Assembly: GCA_900770925.1 (NCBI GenBank)
Contig: CAAGLY010000002.1
Coordinates: 107,692-171,691, forward strand
Direction: 5' to 3'
Origin: Bacilli bacterium
GTDB taxonomy: Bacteria > Bacillota_I > Bacilli_A > RFN20 > CAG-288
Length of the DNA: 64,000 nucleotides
Part shown: positions 1 to 7,480 of the stretch, piece by piece
Layout of the letters: each line of letters starts with the position of its first letter
Numbering within the stretch: position 1 is the first letter of the stretch
The notes under the pieces: model-generated
The model's database searches: none
Seen by the model: the letters and a program-made list of their open reading frames with translations, nothing else
What the model was told of the DNA's origin: nothing
Made by a program: the position numbers and the translations under genes

Positions 1-2
1 TT

Positions 3-227
3 GAAAGGATAGGAAGGCTTCTTGGACGTCTTGAATTATTTGTCTATGTCTCCTTCTTCGGCAAGAGGCTCCGTTCTCTGCACAGAAGAAAGAACTCCTA
101 TAACAAGAAAAACCTTGCTAAGGCAAAAGCAATTCAGGAAGAAAGGCATAACCAGGATGAGCTTATGGTTTCATCTAAGGTCAGCCGGGAAAAGAAATCC
201 GATAATCAGAAAGAGGATCGGAACTGA
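3..227 (+). CDS. TrkH-family K+ transporter, C-terminal end (5' truncated by window)
   Basis: An open frame runs from the window edge to TGA at 225-227 (74 codons). With AGG as Met it begins E[M]IG[M]LLGRLELFVY, which matches the end of the last membrane segment of TrkH/TrkG potassium channels (E. coli TrkH has MLLGRLEIF at the same place). TrkH forms the membrane pore of a K+ uptake system working with a TrkA/KtrA cytoplasmic gating subunit. After the GRLE motif comes a hydrophilic, Lys/Arg/Glu-rich tail of about 50 residues that is longer than in typical TrkH proteins and not recognisable. The bulk of the protein lies upstream of the window. Family assignment rests on one short motif plus position. 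Confidence 0.7.
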   Translation, partial: ERIGRLLGRLELFVYVSFFGKRLRSLHRRKNSYNKKNLAKAKAIQEERHNQDELMVSSKVSREKKSDNQKEDRN

Positions 228-260
228 AAAAGTCCGCCGAACGGCGGGCTTTTGTTTTTA
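228..260. terminator. Bidirectional rho-independent terminator
   Basis: The stem GTCCGCCG / CGGCGGGC with loop AAC is flanked by A-runs on the left and T-runs on the right. It can end both the trkH transcript and the convergent DtxR-family gene. Confidence 0.85.
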
Positions 261-635
261 CTTCAGTTCAGTGAGGTAATAGGTTTTCCTCGCCTGGAAG
301 GTCTGATCGCTGATATCGTGCTCGACTTTGCAGGCATCTTCGTAGGCAACTTCCTTAGGAACGCCAAGGGCGATAAAGATCCCACCGATAATCTGATGAC
401 GCTCGTAGATTTTCTTTGCAATCTTCCTTCCTTCATCAGTCAGACTGATCACCCTTTTCTCATCTACTGAGACAAGTTTGCTTTCTTCTAGCTTCTTCAG
501 TGCAATGGAAACACTGGCTTTGGAAAAGCTCATTGATTCAGCAATATCAATCGCGTGGACGCGTGTTTTTCCGCTTTCCTGTAACCTGAGTATCCGTTCA
601 AGATAATCTTCTTTTGACTCGTTTGTTGTAACCAT
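258..635 (-). CDS. DtxR/MntR-family metal-dependent repressor
   Basis: 125 residues. An N-terminal winged helix (about residues 5-65, with SFSKASVSIALKKLEE as recognition helix) is followed by a dimerisation/metal-binding helix containing CKVEHDISDQ, the C-xx-EH metal-ligand arrangement of DtxR, IdeR and MntR. The C-terminal SH3-like domain of long DtxR proteins is absent, so this is the short form. These proteins bind Fe(II) or Mn(II) and then DNA. The gene lies one gene away from the feo operon, and a DtxR-like palindrome overlaps the feo start, so iron-responsive repression of feo is the likely role (inference). An AGG in the first helix gives YLERIL[M]LQ. Whether Fe or Mn is sensed cannot be read from sequence. 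Confidence 0.85.
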   Translation of the reverse strand: MVTTNESKEDYLERILRLQESGKTRVHAIDIAESMSFSKASVSIALKKLEESKLVSVDEKRVISLTDEGRKIAKKIYERHQIIGGIFIALGVPKEVAYEDACKVEHDISDQTFQARKTYYLTELK

Positions 636-682
636 AGCACCATTATAGAAAAAAGGAAAAACTCATTCAAGAAAAACACTGG

Positions 683-955
683 CTAGGAACGATGCTTCTT
701 CTTCAGGCGATAGAAAAAGGTTTCTTTCAGTCCTTCTTCATACTCGAGAGAAAGCAGATGGTATCCAGAACCGCTCAGTGCATTCTCGGCTTCTTCTTTT
801 GAAATCTTATCTTCTGAATAGATGATCGATTCATTCTTCCGTGCACTGCTTTTTACATCCACTGCCTCTTTTACCTTATCGAGCAGAAGCCGATTGACAT
901 GGGCTTCGCACTCCGGGCATTTCCTTCCGTCTATTCTGAGTATTGACTTGGTCAT
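683..955 (-). CDS. Heavy-metal-associated (HMA) domain protein
   Basis: 90 residues. The first half is an HMA fold whose metal loop reads IDG[M]KCPECEAHV, so the family signature GMxCxxC is complete only when AGG is Met. HMA proteins carry Cu(I), Zn(II) or Cd(II) through the two cysteines. The rest is charged and ends in a basic tail. A good AGGAGG ribosome-binding site precedes the ATG. It is divergent from feoA across a 113 bp region that carries DtxR-type half sites, so it may belong to the same metal regulon (inference). No P-type ATPase is adjacent, so the partner is unknown. Confidence 0.75.
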   Translation of the reverse strand: MTKSILRIDGRKCPECEAHVNRLLLDKVKEAVDVKSSARKNESIIYSEDKISKEEAENALSGSGYHLLSLEYEEGLKETFFYRLKKKHRS

Positions 956-994
956 CTTTAAACCTCCTGTTAGTTAGTATACACAAACATTTTG

Positions 995-1023
995 TTGACA
1001 ACTGAAGTTTCGGATACTATTAT
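995..1023 (+). promoter_or_regulatory. feo operon promoter (TTGACA-17-TATTAT)
   Basis: The -35 TTGACA at 995-1000 and -10 TATTAT at 1018-1023 are separated by exactly 17 bases. Transcription would start near 1030, immediately upstream of the DtxR-like palindrome. Confidence 0.8.
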
Positions 1024-1032
1024 ACTATTCGG

Positions 1033-1050
1033 TTAGTTGTACCTAACTAA
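1033..1050. promoter_or_regulatory. DtxR/IdeR-like operator in front of feoA
   Basis: The palindrome TTAGTTGTACCTAACTAA resembles the DtxR/IdeR consensus TTAGGTTAGSCTAACCTAA. It lies just downstream of the feo -10 box and upstream of the Shine-Dalgarno, where a bound repressor would block transcription. A second half-site-like stretch (GTTAGTTAGTATAC, 969-982) sits near the start of the divergent HMA gene. Confidence 0.7.
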
Positions 1051-1068
1051 ATGAGGAGGACAGTTGTG

Positions 1069-1293
1069 ATGCCATTATTCTTAGCGCAAAACGAAAAAGA
1101 TTATCGGATTCTGCGTGTTTCTGCCAAGCTGGAAAGGAAGAAACATCTAGCTAGTCTTGGGCTAGTAGAGGGACATGAGTTCCATGTTCTATCCCAGGAG
1201 GCTAGCGGAACGATTGTTCGTGTAGGCGATACCCGTCTTGCCTTAGATCGTCAGATTGCTGCCCACATCAGTGTGGAAGAAAGGAGTAAATAG
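1069..1293 (+). CDS. feoA: FeoA-like SH3 protein (first of two)
   Basis: 74 residues with the FeoA pattern: start MPLFLAQNEKDYRI, central LASLGLVEGHEFHVL, end TRLALDRQIA. FeoA is a small cytoplasmic SH3-like protein needed for FeoB-dependent Fe(II) uptake. I chose ATG 1069, not ATG 1051, because GAGGAGG at 1053-1059 is then a correctly spaced ribosome-binding site; the upstream ATG lies inside that site and inside the operator. The second feoA follows after a gap of 2 bases. Tandem FeoA proteins before FeoB are common in Firmicutes. Confidence 0.85.
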   Translation: MPLFLAQNEKDYRILRVSAKLERKKHLASLGLVEGHEFHVLSQEASGTIVRVGDTRLALDRQIAAHISVEERSK

Positions 1294-1295
1294 TA

Positions 1296-1586
1296 ATGGA
1301 AACAGATGAGAAAAAAGAAGAGCTGAAAGTCGGCGATCTTGTCTCTCTCAATCTTCTTCCGGTCGGCGCAAGCGGAGTCATTGAGAAAGTTAGCGGCGAA
1401 GGACGTCTCCGCCGTCGTATCTTCGACAGGGGACTTACTCCTGGAGCAGAAGTCTTCCTCCGGAAAAAGGCGCCTCTTGGTGATCCGATTGAAATTACTC
1501 TCCGTGGCTATGAGCTTACGCTCCGTAAGAGCGAAGCCGAAAATGTCACTAGGAAAGTGACTGTCCTTGATCAGGAAGAGAAATAG
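1296..1586 (+). CDS. feoA: FeoA (second copy)
   Basis: 96 residues. The core GEGRLRRRIFD[M]GLTPGAEV and APLGDPIEI-RGYELTLRK-EA are the classical FeoA signature. The Met of the family motif MGLTPG is encoded by AGG here. This copy is the more canonical of the two; it has an extra acidic N-terminus and a short C-terminal tail. It lies between feoA and feoB with gaps of 2 and 15 bases, so the three are one transcript. Confidence 0.92.
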   Translation: METDEKKEELKVGDLVSLNLLPVGASGVIEKVSGEGRLRRRIFDRGLTPGAEVFLRKKAPLGDPIEITLRGYELTLRKSEAENVTRKVTVLDQEEK

Positions 1587-1601
1587 GAGGCTCTTCTATA
1601 T

Positions 1602-3965
1602 ATGGAAGAAAAGAAACTATCCTTCGCCTTAGCCGGAAACCCGAACTGCGGTAAGACTACTCTGTTTAATTCTCTTACCGGTTCTACCGCGTATGTTGGA
1701 AACTGGCCGGGCGTCACAGTCGAGAAGCGTTCCGGAACTTATCAGAACAAGGAGCTCGGAAAAGCCGAGATTGTTGACCTTCCGGGTATCTATTCCTTAA
1801 GTCCGTATACTCCGGAAGAGGTGATTTCCCGGAACTATATCCTCGAATCGCATCCAGACTGTGTCATCAATGTCATTGATGCGACGAACCTTGAACGTAA
1901 CCTTTACAGGACAACTCAGATTCTTGAAATGGATGTTCCGGTTGTCATCGCCCTTAACAGGAGGGATGCCTTAAATGACACTGGTGTCACAATCGATGCA
2001 AAAGAACTGAGCAAACGTCTTGGCGTTCCGGTTGTTGAAATCTCTGCTCTTCATCGGACAAATCTTGATAAGCTGAGGGAAACAGCTAGGGAAGCAGCTA
2101 AGACAAAACGCACTGGATGCTCTGCCTGGACAATGGGTAACTTAACAGCAACCCTTGAGCAGGCAAAGAAAGTGTATGAGAGTGAAAATGTCGAGAATCC
2201 GCTTTTCCACGCCGTTAAAGCACTGGAAGGAGATGAACTCGAACTGCAGAAGAATAAGCCTGCTTATGAAGCGGTTGCTAAGCTGAACGTCTCTGCAGAT
2301 GACTTTGAAGCCAATAGCGCAGACCTCCGTTATAAGTATATTGCTAAGCAATTAGAAGGCTGCCGGACAGGTGCTCCGATTCAGGAAAGCAAGAAGCTCT
2401 CCTTATCCGATAAGATCGATAAGGTCCTTACGAATAAATGGGCTGCCTTCCCGATCAGGATTGTCATGCTCTTCTTAGTTTTCCACCTTACCTTCTCCGA
2501 AGATCTCTTCTATCTCCAGGCGAGGGGGGTAAACTTCGGAGACGGATACCAAGGATTAATCAAGATTACAGTCGGAACGGATGATCCTATCGGTGTCTTC
2601 GATGGCCTGTTCTGGTCAGAAGATGGTATTCATTCTATCGGAACCTTCTTCCAGAATCTGATTGGTGCCGGTAACGATAGCGGTATACAGGGTCTTATCT
2701 GCTTAGCTATCGAGAAAGGACTGGTCGCTGCCGGTTCTCCGGAATGGCTGACGAGCTTCATCTATGATGGTATCTTAAACGGCATTGCTGCTGTTATCGG
2801 ATTCGTCCCGCTCATTATGGTTCTCTTCGCTTTCTTCGCTTTAAGGGAAGACTCCGGATACAGGGCACGTATTGCCTTCGTCCTTGACCGTGCTTTCCGT
2901 CGTTTCGGTGTCTCTGGCCGTGCCTTCATCCCGATGATTATGGGTCTTGGCTGCGGTGTCCCTGCTATCATCAACACCCGTACGCTTGCTTCGGATAAGG
3001 AAAGAACAAAGACAAGGCGTGTTATTCCCTTCTTCACTTGCGGTGCAAAGTCAACTTTCCTTTCGGTTATCGCAGCTGCGGTTGCTGAAGCGGCCGGATT
3101 CGATGGTGGTTTGTTCACTTTCTTAATTTATAGGCTTGGATTTGTCATTGCCATTGTCGCTGTCATTGCAAGGAATGAGACCACTCAGCGCGAAAAGGTC
3201 CCTCCGTTTATCAGGGAACTCCCGAGCTATCATAGGCCTCAGGCTCATGCTCTTCTTATCCATGTCTGGGACAAAGGAAAACACTACATCAAGAAAGCCT
3301 TCACGATTATCTTCGCTTCGACGATTCTTATCTGGTTCTTACAGTCGTTCACTCCGACCTGGACCTTCATTCCGGGAACGGATGGCCTCTTAGATGATTC
3401 TGCCTCTATCCTCTGCCATATCGGCCAGATCAGGGCTCCTATCTTTACTCCGATGGGATTTGGTAACGTTCAGGGCGGAGATCTTGCCTGGACTTTTGCC
3501 GTCAGCTCTATCCAGGGTATTGTTGCTAAGGAAGCTGTTACTTCCACTAGGGAACAGTTATCCGCAAGGAAACAGGTCGAATCCATCTTAGCCGCCCATA
3601 GTATTGAAGCTACTGGCGGATTCTCGGATATTGTTAAAGCTGCCCAGCTTACTACTAGCGGATCCCATAGCATCGATGCTGCCTCCCTTACTGCCTTCGC
3701 GGTCTTTAATAGGACGACCATTCCGTGCTTCGCTTCTGTCGCTACCAGGAAAGGCGAGTCGGTCAGCCATAAATCCTATCTTGGAACCCTTGCCTTCTGG
3801 GTTGTCACTTCCTATGTGATGGGATGCCTTACCTATATCTCTATCGAATGGGCCTGGACGCTTGCTATTACTCTTCCTGTCATTGTTCTTGCTCTTGTCG
3901 GACTTCACTTCTACAACAAGAACTACTGGAAGAAACAGGCTGCTAAGGAAGCAGCAGCTGCATGA
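1602..3965 (+). CDS. feoB: Ferrous iron transporter FeoB
   Basis: 787 residues, a normal FeoB length. The N-terminal G domain has G1 GNPNCGKTT (12-20), G3 DLPG (59-62) and G4 N[M][M]D (119-122), where both methionines of the family NMMD motif are AGG (1959-1964). The membrane part carries the two gate-domain repeats, for example EDSGY[M]ARIAFVLDR and GLGCGVPAI, and later T[M]RVIPFFTCGAKSTF. GTP binding drives or gates Fe(II) uptake through the inner membrane. Conserved arginines in these motifs use CGT. The stop codon overlaps the start of a small membrane protein. Under the standard code the transmembrane segments would be peppered with false arginines. Confidence 0.96.
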   Translation: MEEKKLSFALAGNPNCGKTTLFNSLTGSTAYVGNWPGVTVEKRSGTYQNKELGKAEIVDLPGIYSLSPYTPEEVISRNYILESHPDCVINVIDATNLERNLYRTTQILEMDVPVVIALNRRDALNDTGVTIDAKELSKRLGVPVVEISALHRTNLDKLRETAREAAKTKRTGCSAWTMGNLTATLEQAKKVYESENVENPLFHAVKALEGDELELQKNKPAYEAVAKLNVSADDFEANSADLRYKYIAKQLEGCRTGAPIQESKKLSLSDKIDKVLTNKWAAFPIRIVMLFLVFHLTFSEDLFYLQARGVNFGDGYQGLIKITVGTDDPIGVFDGLFWSEDGIHSIGTFFQNLIGAGNDSGIQGLICLAIEKGLVAAGSPEWLTSFIYDGILNGIAAVIGFVPLIMVLFAFFALREDSGYRARIAFVLDRAFRRFGVSGRAFIPMIMGLGCGVPAIINTRTLASDKERTKTRRVIPFFTCGAKSTFLSVIAAAVAEAAGFDGGLFTFLIYRLGFVIAIVAVIARNETTQREKVPPFIRELPSYHRPQAHALLIHVWDKGKHYIKKAFTIIFASTILIWFLQSFTPTWTFIPGTDGLLDDSASILCHIGQIRAPIFTPMGFGNVQGGDLAWTFAVSSIQGIVAKEAVTSTREQLSARKQVESILAAHSIEATGGFSDIVKAAQLTTSGSHSIDAASLTAFAVFNRTTIPCFASVATRKGESVSHKSYLGTLAFWVVTSYVMGCLTYISIEWAWTLAITLPVIVLALVGLHFYNKNYWKKQAAKEAAAA

Positions 3966-4225
3966 TTCTCTCTTCTTCTCTTGCACTGACGATTACCGTT
4001 CTTGCTGTTGTTGCTCTCTTCTTTCTTCTTGTTCTTGCCTATCTGATTCATCGAAAGAGGCAAGGGCATCGCCTGATTGAGGATGAAGATCCTAAGGAAG
4101 AAAGGAAGTATCTGAGGAACCGTTACAAAGGGGAAAAGAAACGGCAACAGAAGAAGGCACTGAAAAAGAAACACCAGCTTGAGAAAAGGGATAAGGAAGA
4201 ATCAAAGAAAAAAGCTGATAACTGA
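3962..4225 (+). CDS. Small single-pass membrane protein of the feo operon
   Basis: 87 residues beginning in a 4-base ATGA overlap with the feoB stop, so it is translationally coupled to it. One hydrophobic segment (about residues 6-27) is followed by a highly charged Lys/Glu/Gln-rich cytoplasmic tail. Many feo operons end with a small membrane protein (FeoC-like or FeoB-associated Cys-rich protein), but this one has no cysteine and no winged helix, so I do not give it either name. Its role is unknown; the position suggests assembly or regulation of FeoB. Confidence 0.7.
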   Translation: MILSSSLALTITVLAVVALFFLLVLAYLIHRKRQGHRLIEDEDPKEERKYLRNRYKGEKKRQQKKALKKKHQLEKRDKEESKKKADN

Positions 4226-4256
4226 GTCATTTCAGTTACATACCTCCAATTAAGAA

Positions 4257-4287
4257 AACCCGGCAGAACAACCGCTGCCGGGTTTTT
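4257..4287 (+). terminator. Terminator of the feo operon
   Basis: Stem AACCCGGCAG / CTGCCGGGTT followed by a T-run. Confidence 0.9.
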
Positions 4288-4311
4288 CAATGTCCGTAAA
4301 TCCGATGAATA

Positions 4312-7176
4312 CTAGGAGGTAATGAAATGAACCTTGCTTTTCAGGGACCTTAAAGAGGGGGAGGCGGCAAGAATTGTCCTGACTAGACTTAGGGCAAGGA
4401 TGGTTAGGAATTCAATATAGCCAGGATAGATCAATCCAAACAAAGGATAAGATGCCAAGGATGCTTTTATGATGGCTAGAATGATGTAACTGACGACAAT
4501 TGAGATAAGGAACGAAGAGAGAGATACGAAAAGCAGAGGCAGGAGGGCTTCTTTCCGGATTTCCTTATCCGGAGTTCCCCTTACCTTCTGGTATTGGGCA
4601 TCGATGGAAAGAAGGAAGAGCATCTTTCTGAACAGAACAAACTGTAGAACTAGGGAAACAACAAGGAAGAAGATGGCTAGGTATAGAACAGGGCCGCTGA
4701 CAGTATCTTTCCTTTCTTTCCTGTTTTCAATGGATGCACCTGGATTTGTGAGCCTGACATTAAACCCTTCGGAATAATCCTTTTCGGAGAACTTGGCAAT
4801 CTGTCTGATTTTTCTGCTGCTGGATTCACTGGCAGTCCTGACCGAATCATAGACAGCACAGCTATCTGGGAAGAGTTCGAGCAGCGTTTCCTTTTTCCTT
4901 ATCGGATTGTAGTAATTAGCAGACCACCTTGGTAAAGTGAAGCCGACAATCGTAAAAGGAATTTCTTCCTTCTGTTCGGTTATCGAATTGTATTTTTCAA
5001 ATGCCATGTTCCGCTTCTTGAAAATTGAATCGGAATACAAATCCCTATAATAGGAAAGTAATTCAGTAGCCGATTCCGAGATAGTGGTAAATGCCTCGAA
5101 TGTTCTGGGTGAAGAATAATCTGGTCTCCCGCTTGCGACATAATCGGAAAGATAGGCTTCATAAATCGCAAGTCTGTCATTTTCCGGGATTGCGGATGGA
5201 ACTACTTGATGAAGCGATGAATAGTAATATTTGGTATAGTAATCGGAATCGAAGTCACTATTCTGATAGGCTTCTTTATAATGCTCTGCTGCATAAGCAT
5301 GGATGGGAATATCAAGGAAATGAGTGAAGAATTCATAAGCGGACTCTGTATAGACAGAGTCACTGACTGCTTTTTTTCCAAGGAATTTCTTTGGAACTGT
5401 GATGCTTCGGGTACTTTTCCTTTCCTCAGTTTGATCCAAAGTCCGAAGATAGACGGAGAGACACCTTGTAATAAAGTTTTCTTTGTCAAAGCTTTCGTCT
5501 TTGAAGAAAATGACTTTGTCTTTGTTTTGATCCGCGAGATAGTTGATATAAGTAGAACCGTTTCTTCCGTCTTGGAGAAATCTCCCATCGAGGGTGAGAT
5601 GGCTTTCCCTTTTCCCATAGGTAGTGCTTTTCAGGGAATTTAATGTGCTTGGAGTGACAAAGAAAAGATTGATATAGGAAGATTGCTTCCTGCTTTTCAG
5701 TTTGTGCGCTTCTTTTGATAATTCCTGTTCCGACTGAATTGCTTGGTACAGGCAATAATTCTTATATTGATTAAAATTCTTGCTATCATAACAAGTATCT
5801 AAGACGCCTACAATGGAAAGGTTCTTGTGAACATATTCATTTCCCCATATCAGAGACAGGTCTTTTCCTAGGATGGATTGATAAGTCAGTTCCGTATAGC
5901 TTACGTCTTTCCTGCTCCTGATATCCTTAATGCCCTCGAATTGGAAATCCGTTATCCTGATTTCATTGTCATCAGAAGGAAGTCTTCCGCTCAGGATGCT
6001 ATATCCAGTCGGGAGCCTATTCCTGGAGTCGATTGAACAAAGCCGAATACCGTCATTGTAGTATCGAATATCGTAGTAAGTATGAATATCCGTTACTCCT
6101 GTTTTTGGTTTACTTCCAAAGACAATTGTTCCATCGAATTGAACCTGATCAGAAGTATCCTTTACAACCTTTAGCAGTGGGTAACCTGATTCCTTTTCGA
6201 AAGCCGCAGCCTTTTCCTCTGAAAAGTTTCGATTACCGGAGGAATAACTGCCGGAATCTGCGTGATAGTTATTCTCAATGGAAACGTAATCATCCTTATC
6301 ACGAAGGATTCCGTCTGTAATCCTATCGATATTGCTGTAAGAAATCAGACTGCCATAGACTCCGGACAGTGCAAGACAGACACTAGTGAAGAAAAGCGTA
6401 AAAGCTAAAAGGACTCTTGACGATTTCCTGTTCCTGAACAGGGAACGGGTCAAACCTCTGAGACTCAAATTCGGGTTGCTACGGGAAAGACTTTTGTTGT
6501 TCTGATAAGTCTCTTGTTTTGTTGAAACGGATGGATTTGAGACTATTTTTCTGTTTTCGAAAATAATTTCTGAGTCAAAGGATTCCGTCAGAGCCTCCTT
6601 TCGGCAGCAAACAAGAACCAGTCTTTGCTTTGATTGCTCTTTCAAAAGAGAAAAGATATGTTCAGCCTCTTCTTTTGAAAGAGACGAGTAAGGATCATTC
6701 GCTAGGATAACTTCTGCATTCTTTGCAATACATCGCGCTAAGGAAGCTTTCTGAAGTTCTTCGCTTGAAAGTTCAAATGGCTTCTTCTGATTTAAAGAAG
6801 ATAAGCCAAGTTCTTCTAAGGCTTTTTTTGCTTTTGTATCTGCTTCTTTGTCATTTTTCAGCCAGAGAGGATACGCGATATTCTCTAGAATAGTCAAGGA
6901 TATCTGCATCATGGAATTTGCCAGAACGAGTCCAATCTTATCTCTGCGATAGGCTTCGGCCTGCTCTTTACTATAAGAGAGAATATCCTCCCCGTTTATC
7001 CTTATCGATCCAGAGGCTGGCTTTTGAAAGCATAATAGAATCTGGTAGAAATCATGGATTTCCTCTTCGTTTAGACCATAGATTCCAACCCTTCCTGTTT
7101 TAGGGAAATTCAAATCGATTCTATTGAATTTGGTTTGGCTGCTCTTGCTAAGCCTGATGCTATTTTCTTTGGTCAT
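4312..7176 (-). CDS. FtsX-type permease fused to a degenerate ABC ATPase domain
   Basis: 954 residues. Residues about 1-215 have the fold order of a MacB/LolD-type ABC ATPase, but every catalytic motif is changed: the Walker A region reads GIYGLNEEEIHDF (no GKS/T), the Q-loop IGFVFQ reads IGLVLA, the signature LSGGE reads LSSEE, Walker B LADEP reads LANDP, and the switch His is CCR. A hydrophobic segment (about 250-275), a large extracytoplasmic domain (about 275-825) and three C-terminal membrane segments follow, the layout of an FtsX/MacB permease. Order ATPase-permease matches known fusions. I infer that the ATPase half is a dead scaffold, with energy supplied by another ATPase or not at all. 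The conserved arginines before the Q-loop (YRRDK) use CGC and AGA. Confidence 0.8.
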   Translation of the reverse strand: MTKENSIRLSKSSQTKFNRIDLNFPKTGRVGIYGLNEEEIHDFYQILLCFQKPASGSIRINGEDILSYSKEQAEAYRRDKIGLVLANSMMQISLTILENIAYPLWLKNDKEADTKAKKALEELGLSSLNQKKPFELSSEELQKASLARCIAKNAEVILANDPYSSLSKEEAEHIFSLLKEQSKQRLVLVCCRKEALTESFDSEIIFENRKIVSNPSVSTKQETYQNNKSLSRSNPNLSLRGLTRSLFRNRKSSRVLLAFTLFFTSVCLALSGVYGSLISYSNIDRITDGILRDKDDYVSIENNYHADSGSYSSGNRNFSEEKAAAFEKESGYPLLKVVKDTSDQVQFDGTIVFGSKPKTGVTDIHTYYDIRYYNDGIRLCSIDSRNRLPTGYSILSGRLPSDDNEIRITDFQFEGIKDIRSRKDVSYTELTYQSILGKDLSLIWGNEYVHKNLSIVGVLDTCYDSKNFNQYKNYCLYQAIQSEQELSKEAHKLKSRKQSSYINLFFVTPSTLNSLKSTTYGKRESHLTLDGRFLQDGRNGSTYINYLADQNKDKVIFFKDESFDKENFITRCLSVYLRTLDQTEERKSTRSITVPKKFLGKKAVSDSVYTESAYEFFTHFLDIPIHAYAAEHYKEAYQNSDFDSDYYTKYYYSSLHQVVPSAIPENDRLAIYEAYLSDYVASGRPDYSSPRTFEAFTTISESATELLSYYRDLYSDSIFKKRNMAFEKYNSITEQKEEIPFTIVGFTLPRWSANYYNPIRKKETLLELFPDSCAVYDSVRTASESSSRKIRQIAKFSEKDYSEGFNVRLTNPGASIENRKERKDTVSGPVLYLAIFFLVVSLVLQFVLFRKMLFLLSIDAQYQKVRGTPDKEIRKEALLPLLFVSLSSFLISIVVSYIILAIIKASLASYPLFGLIYPGYIEFLTILALSLVRTILAASPSLRSLKSKVHFITS

Positions 7177-7333
7177 GATTCTATACCTTTAGATCTACAT
7201 GGATATCAGTAAAATGGTAAGATTGAGCGGAGAATTCGATTAAATATAACTTGTCTGATGAAAGTCTAATGAAGCAAGGAAACAAAGAGACATTTTGCTA
7301 AAACAGACCATAATTTTACCCTTTTTTTATTTT

Positions 7334-7362
7334 ATAATACAAAACACTAATAAAATAAGCAA
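7334..7362 (-). promoter_or_regulatory. Promoter for the degenerate ABC-permease gene
   Basis: On the minus strand TTGCTT (7362-7357) and TATTAT (7339-7334) are spaced 17 bases apart, about 160 bases upstream of the start codon. The rest of the 304-base gap 7177-7480 is AT-rich and I see no gene in it. Confidence 0.6.
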
Positions 7363-7421
7363 GTGAAAAGTGCGAAAACCGGACCATTATCTCCTACGTT
7401 TAAGTGAATTATCAGAGACAG

Positions 7422-7455
7422 AAAAAGGCTGTTGCACCGAAAGGTGCAGCAGCCT
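7422..7455 (-). terminator. Terminator of ppdK
   Basis: On the minus strand AGGCTGCTGCACC-TTTC-GGTGCAACAGCCT is followed by five T residues. Confidence 0.9.
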
Positions 7456-7480
7456 CTATTTGCCTGTAACGGTTATCAGA

